Assembly: GCA_018268395.1 (NCBI GenBank)
Contig: JAFDWQ010000001.1
Coordinates: forward strand, 520,306 to 584,305
Length of the DNA stretch: 64,000 nucleotides
From: Armatimonadota bacterium
GTDB lineage: Bacteria; Armatimonadota; Fimbriimonadia; Fimbriimonadales; Fimbriimonadaceae
Reading direction: 5' to 3'
A program made the translations under genes and the position numbers. The notes beneath the pieces were generated by a model. It searched no databases and was not told the DNA's origin. It saw only the letters and a list, made by a program, of their open reading frames with translations. This document shows positions 25,856 to 33,970 of this stretch, piece after piece (the stretch's first letter is position 1; each line of letters begins with the position of its first letter).

Positions 25856-27390
25856 CGTCCGAATCGTTCGACTATCTGGTGATCGGGAGCGGGCTAGCGG
25901 GTCTGACGTTCGCCTTGTCTGCGGCCGAGCACGGTAGCGTGTGCGTCCTGACCAAGGCCCAGATCACCGAATCGAACACGAACTATGCCCAGGGAGGGAT
26001 CGCCGCCGCTGTCGGCGAAGCCGACGACTGGCAGTTGCACGAGCAGGACACCCTGACGGCGGGAGCAGGACTCTGCGATCCAGAAGCCGTCCGGCACCTC
26101 GTGCGACAAGCCCCAGCCGCGATCGAGTGGCTCAAGGGATTGGGCGCCCGGTTCGATCTGGAACTCGGACGGGAGGGCGGGCACAGCCGGAGCCGTATCG
26201 TCCATCACGCCGATAAGACCGGGTGGGAAGTCGAAAGGGTCGTCAGCGACGCAGTCCGGCGCAACCGGGCCATCACGGTCTATGAGAACACGTTCGTGAC
26301 GTCGCTGGTCAAGGGGGACGGGCGGATCGTCGGAGCGGTCGCAAACGTCTCTGACCGCGGTTTCAAGCAATTTTCGGGCCGAGGCACGCTCCTGGCTACC
26401 GGCGGTGTCGGGATGCTCTACTCCCGGACGACGAATCCGAAGGTCGCGACCGCGGACGGCATCGCACTCGCCGAGGAGGCCGGGGCCGAGATCGTGGACA
26501 TGGAATTCATGCAGTTCCATCCGACCGTCCTCTATCACAACCAGCTCAAGTCGTTCCTGGTTTCCGAAGCGGTCCGAGGAGCCGGCGGGACGCTCCGCAA
26601 CCACCATGGGCGGAGGTTCATGTACGACTACGACGCCCGCCTTGAGCTCGCGCCCCGCGACGTGGTCGCGCGCGCTATCGAGCGTGAGATCCAGAGACTC
26701 CAGACGTGGTGCGTTTATCTCGACACGACGCACCTGACTCCCGAGCGGCTCGAAGAGGAGTTCCCCACGATCTGGAACAGGTTGAGACAGATCGGTCTGG
26801 AAATGGAGAAGGACTGGATGCCTGTCACCCCGGGCCAGCACTATTCGTGCGGCGGGGTCAAAACCGACCTTTCGGGCCGGACGACCGTCCCCGGGCTCTG
26901 GGCTGCGGGCGAGGTCGCCCGAACCGGCGTCCACGGTGCCAACCGCCTGGCCAGTAACAGCCTTCTCGAAGCGATCGTGTTCGCGACGGCGGCCGCCTCT
27001 GACGTCCGTTCGGCACCGCCCGCCGGAACCGGACAACCCGTCGCCGCACCTTCCAGTGTGCCAGAAAGTGAAGCCGTCCGTATCCGGCACGGCGTCCAAC
27101 GCACGATGACGGACTGTGCCGGAGTCTTCCGGACGGACGCCGGCCTTACGACCGCTGCGGAGCGGATCCGCTCCCTCCGAAACGATTACGACCGGCAACC
27201 GGAAGCGACGTTCTCCACGTACTCGCTCGAGACGCGGAACCTCTTGATCACGGCCCGACTGACGGTCGACTCCGCGATCGCGCGCAAAGAGAACGTCGGC
27301 CTCCACTACAATGCCGATCAGGCTAAGGCTGAGGAAAAAGCACCGTGTCGGTCAAATCCGGAAGCGGTTGCGCCCACTTCGGCGGTTTGA
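25852..27390 (+). CDS. nadB: L-aspartate oxidase
   Basis: This 512-residue FAD enzyme oxidises L-aspartate to iminoaspartate, the first step of de novo NAD synthesis. It has the N-terminal dinucleotide site VIGSGLAGLTFALSAAEHG, the NYAQGGIAAAVGE loop, the EFMQFHPTVLY stretch and HYSCGGVKTD, and it ends with the family C-terminal helical domain. The GTG at 25852 overlaps the stop of the cation efflux gene. nadA and nadC are not in the window. Its final 68 nt overlap the convergent gene at 27323-29038. Confidence 0.95.
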   Translation: MTSESFDYLVIGSGLAGLTFALSAAEHGSVCVLTKAQITESNTNYAQGGIAAAVGEADDWQLHEQDTLTAGAGLCDPEAVRHLVRQAPAAIEWLKGLGARFDLELGREGGHSRSRIVHHADKTGWEVERVVSDAVRRNRAITVYENTFVTSLVKGDGRIVGAVANVSDRGFKQFSGRGTLLATGGVGMLYSRTTNPKVATADGIALAEEAGAEIVDMEFMQFHPTVLYHNQLKSFLVSEAVRGAGGTLRNHHGRRFMYDYDARLELAPRDVVARAIEREIQRLQTWCVYLDTTHLTPERLEEEFPTIWNRLRQIGLEMEKDWMPVTPGQHYSCGGVKTDLSGRTTVPGLWAAGEVARTGVHGANRLASNSLLEAIVFATAAASDVRSAPPAGTGQPVAAPSSVPESEAVRIRHGVQRTMTDCAGVFRTDAGLTTAAERIRSLRNDYDRQPEATFSTYSLETRNLLITARLTVDSAIARKENVGLHYNADQAKAEEKAPCRSNPEAVAPTSAV

Positions 27391-29038
27391 GGACGACGGA
27401 ACATTCCCCTGGCGCCTTGGGAACGTACCGGACGGTCATCAGACCGAACGTATCGGTCGCCTCGACGCTCTCGACGTTGTCACCTGGGAACACCGAGCAG
27501 GGCGCGCTGACGGACAACACCAGCACGGCGCGGTCGGACGCTGAATGCGGCCAAGCCAAGCGGTATCCGACGGGCAGCGCCGTCGTCGTCACCGGCTGGG
27601 CCGACAAGAGCCGGACCGGGCTCGACAGGCCCTTCACGTACGGGCAAGCCTCGAGAGCTTTGTCGTCTTCGGAATAGAGGGCTCGGAGTAGTGGCCTATA
27701 AGGGTCGAAGGCTGACGTCGACGGTGCCGTCAAGGGCAGGTCTTTTCCCTTACAGAAGACGGTATAGCCGGTCTTGGCGTCAAGGCCGGCGCACAAGAGC
27801 GCACCGTACAGCTCGGAACGGCCGTCGGGCTCCAAGGCCGCTGCCAACGCCGTCATAGCCGACGCCCGATCGGCGACCGAAGGATCGGCGTCGGTCAACC
27901 GCCAGTCGACAGGGTTCCACTTTCGAAGCAACTTTGGGACGGTGTCCGAATCGGGCCGAGGCCCGTACGCGCGGTTCTGGGCGGTGTGGCCCAGTAGCCT
28001 GGCGGCCTGTAAGTCCAGGGCGCCCAGCGAATCGCCTCCGACCTCATGGGCCGGATCGGGGCGTGGAGGGGCCACTGGTGCCAAGAGCCCGGACAGGCCT
28101 TGGAACGCCGTCAGATCGGAGGGCGTGGGAGGAGTGCCAGACTTGAGGCCGTCGACCGTCAGTCCGCGTCCAGCAGGGAGTCGGCGGAGAGGAAACCTGA
28201 GTTCGATCTTGCTTCCGGCCGAGAACGCAAGGGGACCGGCCTCCGTATGACGGGAGGGATCGGTCACAGGACTGAGGGTGCGGAGAGGGTTTCCGCCGAT
28301 CTTGGCAAGGACGGCGACCGGCGGCACGAGCGCACCCGCGTGGTCGAACGTGTAGGACAGCGTGACGTGCGAGTCTCCTTGTGCCGATTCGGTCGAAAGG
28401 AGCCGCGGTCGAGGCGAACACCAGAGCCCCTCTTGCCGGGACACGACCGATGCGAAGCGTCCCAAAGTCGCGACGTTGTTGCCCGTCAACGGCTTGATGC
28501 CGAACGGAAGGCAGACCCGGATGCGGCCCCTGTAGCGCCCCGTCGTCCGAAGTTTCCATTCACCTGCCGCGCCCTCGACCGTCAACTGCCCAGGTTCGCC
28601 TAAGAAGACGAACAAGAGCGGAGGCTGGGCGTCGGCAAACGTCAGCAATACCCATTTCGAGGTCGGGGTCGGCTTGCCCGGACCATAGCTCGCGTCCTTG
28701 ACCGTCAAATTGGGACCGACTAAGCTCGTGAGCCCGAGTTCGAGCCCATAGGGAACGTAGAGTTCGAAACCTGGGGACCAAGCGCCGAACCAAACACTTT
28801 TCGGATTGGGAGCGAAGAGCCGGCAAGTCAGTTCGGTTTCGTACTTCTCCTGTTTGTCCAACTTGGCTTGAAGCGGATGTGCGAACCGGAACGTGTCGGA
28901 GGCGCCGAAGGTCGACCGGAAACCTGCGTCGTCGATGACGAAGCCCGGCGTCGTCCAGCCGGCGTTGCTGAAAGTGGACAAGTTTACGGCCGCAAAGAAG
29001 AGGGCCGCCCTAGTCAAAGCGCGTTCCCAGCAGTTCAA
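27323..29038 (-). CDS. Large exported protein, unknown
   Basis: This protein of about 571 residues is not a family I recognise. A hydrophobic N-terminus (TRAALFFAAVNLSTFSNA) suggests a signal peptide. The rest is rich in Pro, Leu and short beta-like stretches with scattered Cys and no repeats or catalytic motif. The TTG at 29038 is used here; another TTG at 29017 would start directly at the signal peptide. It overlaps the end of the beta-barrel gene upstream, so it likely belongs to the same transcript and perhaps works with that outer-membrane protein. Its 3-prime end overlaps nadB antisense. Confidence 0.62.
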   Translation of the reverse strand: MNCWERALTRAALFFAAVNLSTFSNAGWTTPGFVIDDAGFRSTFGASDTFRFAHPLQAKLDKQEKYETELTCRLFAPNPKSVWFGAWSPGFELYVPYGLELGLTSLVGPNLTVKDASYGPGKPTPTSKWVLLTFADAQPPLLFVFLGEPGQLTVEGAAGEWKLRTTGRYRGRIRVCLPFGIKPLTGNNVATLGRFASVVSRQEGLWCSPRPRLLSTESAQGDSHVTLSYTFDHAGALVPPVAVLAKIGGNPLRTLSPVTDPSRHTEAGPLAFSAGSKIELRFPLRRLPAGRGLTVDGLKSGTPPTPSDLTAFQGLSGLLAPVAPPRPDPAHEVGGDSLGALDLQAARLLGHTAQNRAYGPRPDSDTVPKLLRKWNPVDWRLTDADPSVADRASAMTALAAALEPDGRSELYGALLCAGLDAKTGYTVFCKGKDLPLTAPSTSAFDPYRPLLRALYSEDDKALEACPYVKGLSSPVRLLSAQPVTTTALPVGYRLAWPHSASDRAVLVLSVSAPCSVFPGDNVESVEATDTFGLMTVRYVPKAPGECSVVLKPPKWAQPLPDLTDTVLFPQP

Positions 29039-31010
29039 TGCCGAGCCGCTTCGTCCGCGTCGAATAGCTGAGGCCGATTTCGCGGAAACCGAGTCGGTAG
29101 CCGAGGACGATGTTCTGTTCGAGGAACGTCTCGCCGCTGTAGCGGTCCAGCAGGTAGCCCGTGCTCAGCCTCCACAATTTGCCGAGCTTGTAATCGACGT
29201 TCATGTTGGCCGTCATGCGGTCAAGGTCAAGCCCTTTGCTGACGTAACCACGCAGGTTCAACGCGCCCGCCGAATAGATCCCGTCCATCGTCAGGCGGTG
29301 CCGGCCCAGGATGGACTCTGTGAAGCCGTCCTGACCGTATTCGTACGCGGTCTGAATGTAAAGGCCGGGAATCCAGTTCGAAGTGAGGTTGACGCTTCCC
29401 ACTTGGGTCATCGGGCTCGAGAGGTCCGTCCCGACCCATCGGGTCATCGTGTACGAAAACGACAGGGCGTCCCGACTGTCAAGAAAGATCGAACGGGAGT
29501 CCAACCGTGTCTGAAGTCCGGCGCCTTGCTGCGAGCTGGACCCGAGCCCGGAGATCCGGCGCTGCTGCGCCGTGAGTCCGAACGTCATGGACAGGGGCGA
29601 CTTGCCGAGCGCGATGGGATCGGTATCGAGGTTCAGGTGGAGCTCGTCGTTCTGGAAGCGCGATCCGCTCAAAGACCGACCGTGCTGGGCCGAGAGGTTC
29701 GCTTGCCAGCCGTCGAACCGCCGCGAAACGCCGATGTTGGTGAACAGGCTTCGGTGGGCGGGCACGTCGAGTTGGGCCGTCACCGAGGTCTGCGAATCGG
29801 GTTGCCAGAACTGGCGGACGTTGGCGCCCCAGTCGTCACGCGCGAGGCCGCTGAGAGTCAGTCCTCCGTCCATTCTCGGGCCCTTGTTCCAGTTGTATTC
29901 GTAGTCCAGGTACGTCCCGCCTGTCGCGCCAAGACCGGACGAGTAACGGTTACCGTACCGGAACCGGAGGGCGCTCGTCTGTCCCGGTCCGAGCGAGAGG
30001 TAGTAGGGATAGTTGACCGCGAGGGAGCTGTTGGAGACGTCGACGAACTGCTCCGTGATGATCGGGCTCGACGTGTTGAGGTCGATCTGGAACAGCGGCA
30101 TCGTCAGAACGGTCTGACCACCGACCCTGACGGACGCCTTCTGGAACTGGACGCCACGACCGATGTTGACGACGGCACGCTTGGCTTCGACGGTCGAGAG
30201 CGAGTTCGAGATATCGGTGAAGGTGAGTTGACCGAGGTTGACTTCGCCGACGTGCGGTTTGGATTCGGAACTCGAAATGTCGCAGACGATGATCTCGGCC
30301 GTCTCTTTCGGTTCGACCGTCGCGCCGAATCCTGCCCGGTGGACGACGTACGTGGTCTTCGTTTCTGACCGGAGCCCAAGGCCCTTTCGCTGGCCAAGCT
30401 TCATGTAGAGCTCGCGATACGACTCGGATCTCTTACCGATCGTGATCTGGGCTCCACGGGCGCGGACTTCGTTGACGGAGGCCTTCAATTGGAGGTCTTC
30501 GGCCTTGATCGTAATGTCCCGGTACTTGAGGACGACGCCCTTGTTCTTGCCCGTAGCCTCAAGAATACGGTCCTGGTTGGCATAGACGAGATTGCCGTTG
30601 GTCGAGACCTCGACGTACTCCTTCGCCATGTCAAGGATCGACCGATCGTTGACGAAGTCGATGTCGATGGTCGCCGAAGCGTTGAGGCTAAAAACGCTGG
30701 CTCGGACCTTCGCCGTCCCGGGAATGCCGGGCGCCGTCAGGATCGCCCGTGCAAAGCCGTTCTGAGTTTCGAAGACGTTTTTCGACCGGAAGGTGCCTTT
30801 GTCGGTCTCGAACACGACGGGCGTGCCGTCTCGGACGAGGCCGCCGTTCAGATCGCGGACTTCGACCGTGATCGTCACCGGGCTTCTGCCGTCCGCGACG
30901 CTGAGCGAAGGGAAGCTCGAAATCTGGAGGGAGGCTTTTTGGGCGAACGCGAGAGCCGTCAGCAACAGGGCGCTGAGGAGGGCGAAGGTTCGTGTGAGCG
31001 CGTTCGACAT
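29010..31010 (-). CDS. Outer-membrane protein: Ig-like, OstA-like and beta-barrel regions
   Basis: This 666-residue protein has a signal peptide ending ALAFAQ. Residues about 24-120 look like an invasin/Big_1-type Ig domain (VTITVEVRDLNGGLVRDGTP). Residues 130-200 contain an OstA/LptA-like stretch (LVYANQDRILEATGKN, KAEDLQLKASVNEVRARGA). The remainder is alternating beta strands ending FREIGLSYSTRTKRLGIELL, as in an outer-membrane barrel. The overall plan recalls LptD, with an added Ig domain and without a visible disulfide set. Role in lipopolysaccharide insertion is possible, not shown. Confidence 0.68.
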   Translation of the reverse strand: MSNALTRTFALLSALLLTALAFAQKASLQISSFPSLSVADGRSPVTITVEVRDLNGGLVRDGTPVVFETDKGTFRSKNVFETQNGFARAILTAPGIPGTAKVRASVFSLNASATIDIDFVNDRSILDMAKEYVEVSTNGNLVYANQDRILEATGKNKGVVLKYRDITIKAEDLQLKASVNEVRARGAQITIGKRSESYRELYMKLGQRKGLGLRSETKTTYVVHRAGFGATVEPKETAEIIVCDISSSESKPHVGEVNLGQLTFTDISNSLSTVEAKRAVVNIGRGVQFQKASVRVGGQTVLTMPLFQIDLNTSSPIITEQFVDVSNSSLAVNYPYYLSLGPGQTSALRFRYGNRYSSGLGATGGTYLDYEYNWNKGPRMDGGLTLSGLARDDWGANVRQFWQPDSQTSVTAQLDVPAHRSLFTNIGVSRRFDGWQANLSAQHGRSLSGSRFQNDELHLNLDTDPIALGKSPLSMTFGLTAQQRRISGLGSSSQQGAGLQTRLDSRSIFLDSRDALSFSYTMTRWVGTDLSSPMTQVGSVNLTSNWIPGLYIQTAYEYGQDGFTESILGRHRLTMDGIYSAGALNLRGYVSKGLDLDRMTANMNVDYKLGKLWRLSTGYLLDRYSGETFLEQNIVLGYRLGFREIGLSYSTRTKRLGIELLGTRFD

Positions 31011-31021
31011 GGTTTTAGACC

Positions 31022-31055
31022 GGTGGCCGGCCCCTACGTTGTGGGGCCGGCCACC
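31022..31055. terminator. 13-bp hairpin between two exported-protein genes
   Basis: A perfect inverted repeat (arms 31022-31034 and 31043-31055, core GGTGGCCGGCCCC, 8-nt loop) lies between the stop at 31063 and the start at 31010, both on the minus strand. It lacks a T-run. It may be a terminator or mRNA-stabilising hairpin separating the two genes. Confidence 0.6.
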
Positions 31056-31062
31056 TGGCCTT

Positions 31063-33879
31063 TTATCTGGTCACCGTGACCGGAACGATCCGGCGCACGC
31101 GCTCGCCGTCCGGAGTCTCGGCGAGGATCTCGATGCGGTACACGCCCGGAGCGACGGCCCGGTTCGCCGAGTCCCGCATCGCCCACTTGGCGCTGTTCTG
31201 TCCTGCGCTGTCGGCGCGTCCACGAGTGACTGTGAAGACCTCCTTGCCGGTCCCGCTCAAAACGCGGACGGTGACAAGGGCGTCGGCCGAGAGCGAGTAG
31301 CTCACGTTCACGGGCGAGTCGGCTGCGCGGCCCGGCCTCGTGACGAGGACGTTACCGATGACGGGCCTGGACGAGCCGCCCGGTTCCATCGTCAGTTTCA
31401 GCTTGCGGACGCCGGCCGCGTTCATGCGGAACGTGTAGCCGGAGACCGAACGCAGGTCGTGGTTTTCGCCCGTCGCGAGGTCGGTGACGCGGAACCGCAT
31501 CTTGCGCGGCGTCGAGGGCAGGTTCGGCCACGTCACGGTGACTTCTCCCGGCTCGGCGACCTTGACGTTCACGTTCCACTCGGTCTTACCGCTGCGGTCG
31601 GTGATCGCCTGGGCCAGTTTCGCGGTCTTACCGTCGACTTGGCTCTCGATCGAGAGTTCGACCGGTTGCTGAGGCGCGCTCGGGGCCTTGCGCAGTGTCA
31701 GTTGCGGGATCTTCTTCTTGTCGGTGGTGACACCGACGAAGTTGTAGGAGTCCATCGCGTTGACGGTGCGGGCCGAGAGTTGAAGCCTCCACTGGCGGTC
31801 ACTCTTGTTCCATTCCTCGTCTACCGATCGTCCCGAGTTCGGGAGGCCTTCGGCGTAGACCGCGGGCCACGAAATCCGGACGGGCTTGAAGGTCGAAACG
31901 TAGACCCAATAGCCGAAGTGCGGCTGCAGGACGTCTTCGACGCCTTGCGTGTAGACGTAGCTGCCGCCCGCCGCAGAGTTGTCTCGCTGCCAGTAGATCA
32001 AGCTCGACTGGACGAAGTTGTTCTGCACGGCTTCGATCCAGGTGTAGCTGTCCTTCGGGCTGTCTTCAGCGACGAGGACCAACTGGCTGAGGGGCACCGG
32101 GAACGTGTACGGGTTCCCGATCAGGTTCCAACCCTGGTGCAAGTTGACGAGCAGGCCGCCGGTGTTCTGGTCGGTCGGCATTTGCGCGCCTTCCAGCACC
32201 TTCGATCCCAGGTTCGTCTTTGGCAGGATCCAGTAGGCCGAACCGCGGTCGACGGTGATCGCCGGGATGTACGCCGACTGGTCAGGGTCGTAGCGGTAGG
32301 CCACGTAGTCTTGACCGGCCTTCAGTTTCAAGATGTCGTCCATCGACGTGTCCTGGAACTTGTAGGGGATCGTGACGAGGCTGGCGCCCGTCGGCAGGTC
32401 CATTCTCGGTGTGGCCGAAACGAGCACGTTTGCGGACAAGGTCTTCGTCGGCCCCGGGTTCGGGGAGATCGTGACCTGGTACGGGAGCTTGCCGAACGTT
32501 TTGCCGTCCGACACGACGCGCCAGTCCACCGAACGGATAGCGTTCGCACTGACCACGTCGAGCGTCTTCTGTTGCGATTCTCCCGGCGCGAGGCTCAGGC
32601 CCTTCGGCAGAAAGATCGTCAGCCGGACCTGCTGTAGGTCGACTTCGCGGTCGAGAGTCGCGTACTGGTTGTCGACATAGGCGCGGACCGTGAACGGATT
32701 CGGCGTGAGGCCGTTCTGACCGTTCGAATCGGTCGCGATCAGGCTCGGGCCGTCCAGAACGGCGGTGTACGGGTCTTCGTAGTTCGCGACGCCCCAGGTC
32801 GAACGGACATAGTGGATCACGTCCCTCGACTCGCCCGGAGCGACGGTCTCGGCCGGGAACCGCTGAGCGATCGTCGTTTCACGGATGAACGTGTCGAACT
32901 CCTCGCCGGTCGAACCGTCCGGAAGCGTCGTCGAAATATTGTTGCCTGCGGCGAGGGCACCGACACCGATGAAACCGTGGTTCCCGAGGAGCCACAGGTC
33001 GGTCGAGTTCGCGTCAGGGGTCTCGGGCCCAGGCAAGTTGTCGAACCGGATACCGAAGTTGTCGCTTTGGCCGAACATGAGCTTCACGTTCGAAGGGAAC
33101 TTCGGGTTCGTGATGTCGTACCGGCGCCAGTTCCGGATCGGTTTACCGGTCGGGATGATCGACCATCCGATGTAGCCTTCCGGAGTCAGTTTCGGCGTCC
33201 CGGTCTTCGTCCCGAGGAGGCTGTGCGCCTGCGTCGCGCCGGTGGAGTCGGCCTGAGCGGAGATCATGCCCGTGTAGCTGGCCCAAAGGATGCCAAGGCG
33301 CTGAGGGTCGGCCTTGAGGTTCCGCATACGCCAGCGAAGGCGGACCGCGTCGCCCAAGACTTTGATCTGGCATTCGACGTCGACGTCGGCGTCGCCCCAT
33401 GCCGTGATGGCATAGCGCTTACTCGCACCGACATAGGCGACTCGGAGGCCCTGGTCGCCGTAAAGGACCGAAGCGCCGTTATCGTCGCCGTCCTTCAGGA
33501 TCTTCGCGTACGTGAAGTCGCCGACAGGGTCCGTCGGGGCGCCCGTCGTCAGGGCCAGGCCGTCGTCGAACGTCGACTGGACCGAACCCGTGTTCCCCAC
33601 GAAGAACGCGAACCGTCCGGACGCGTCGAGAGTGCGGGACGGCGAGTAGCAGAAACCGTTCTGACCGCCCCAAGTCGAAGTGCCGGACACGCCCATGGAC
33701 ACGCCGATCAAGGCGTCCTGGATGCGCATCGTCCCGTAGTCCGGGGAGTACTGCGGCGGCGGCGGCGGCGTCTCCGGGTTCTCTTCACACTCGGTGAACC
33801 ACCCCGGGACGGCCCAAGCCCCGGCGACGGCGCCGAGTGCGGCAAGGCCGAGGAAGGAAAATCTGGTCCAATTACTCAT
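31063..33879 (-). CDS. Large secreted protein with FlgD Ig-like C-terminal domain
   Basis: This 938-residue protein has a signal peptide (FSFLGLAALGAVAGAWA). A Pro run follows at about residues 37-41 (NPETPPPPPQYS). The body is beta-rich, with GWNLIGNPYTFPVPLSQLV in the middle, a stretch seen in many secreted proteins with T9SS-like or cell-surface roles. The last 80-100 residues (LVTVRVLSGTGKEVFTV, VAPGVYRIEI) look like a FlgD-type Ig domain. I chose the ATG at 33879 over an earlier in-frame start because it puts the signal at the N-terminus. It lies between two hairpins, so it may be its own unit. Function unknown. Confidence 0.75.
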   Translation of the reverse strand: MSNWTRFSFLGLAALGAVAGAWAVPGWFTECEENPETPPPPPQYSPDYGTMRIQDALIGVSMGVSGTSTWGGQNGFCYSPSRTLDASGRFAFFVGNTGSVQSTFDDGLALTTGAPTDPVGDFTYAKILKDGDDNGASVLYGDQGLRVAYVGASKRYAITAWGDADVDVECQIKVLGDAVRLRWRMRNLKADPQRLGILWASYTGMISAQADSTGATQAHSLLGTKTGTPKLTPEGYIGWSIIPTGKPIRNWRRYDITNPKFPSNVKLMFGQSDNFGIRFDNLPGPETPDANSTDLWLLGNHGFIGVGALAAGNNISTTLPDGSTGEEFDTFIRETTIAQRFPAETVAPGESRDVIHYVRSTWGVANYEDPYTAVLDGPSLIATDSNGQNGLTPNPFTVRAYVDNQYATLDREVDLQQVRLTIFLPKGLSLAPGESQQKTLDVVSANAIRSVDWRVVSDGKTFGKLPYQVTISPNPGPTKTLSANVLVSATPRMDLPTGASLVTIPYKFQDTSMDDILKLKAGQDYVAYRYDPDQSAYIPAITVDRGSAYWILPKTNLGSKVLEGAQMPTDQNTGGLLVNLHQGWNLIGNPYTFPVPLSQLVLVAEDSPKDSYTWIEAVQNNFVQSSLIYWQRDNSAAGGSYVYTQGVEDVLQPHFGYWVYVSTFKPVRISWPAVYAEGLPNSGRSVDEEWNKSDRQWRLQLSARTVNAMDSYNFVGVTTDKKKIPQLTLRKAPSAPQQPVELSIESQVDGKTAKLAQAITDRSGKTEWNVNVKVAEPGEVTVTWPNLPSTPRKMRFRVTDLATGENHDLRSVSGYTFRMNAAGVRKLKLTMEPGGSSRPVIGNVLVTRPGRAADSPVNVSYSLSADALVTVRVLSGTGKEVFTVTRGRADSAGQNSAKWAMRDSANRAVAPGVYRIEILAETPDGERVRRIVPVTVTR

Positions 33880-33928
33880 TGACTTAGTTCTCGTCGATAT
33901 GCCTGTCCTAATCAAACGTCACAGAGCC

Positions 33929-33960
33929 GGCGGGCGCCAGACTTCGGCCTGACGCCCGCC
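33929..33960. terminator. Hairpin downstream of the CsgG-like gene
   Basis: An inverted repeat with one mismatch (arms 33929-33940 and 33949-33960; core GGCGGGCG) sits after the stop at 33971 of the minus-strand gene and before the next start at 33879. It would act as a terminator by position. No T-run is evident. Confidence 0.55.
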
Positions 33961-33970
33961 GAACGTCCCT

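Noticed and set aside
25894-27306. Minus-strand ORF of 470 codons within nadB
   Set aside because: nadB has clear motifs on the other strand; the shadow has none.
28893-30368. Long plus-strand ORF of 491 codons
   Set aside because: It is antisense to the beta-barrel gene and shows no family motifs; long shadow frames are usual in GC-rich DNA.
30793-32637. Plus-strand ORF of 614 codons
   Set aside because: Antisense to the secreted FlgD-Ig-like gene, with Arg/Asp/Val-biased composition typical of a shadow frame.
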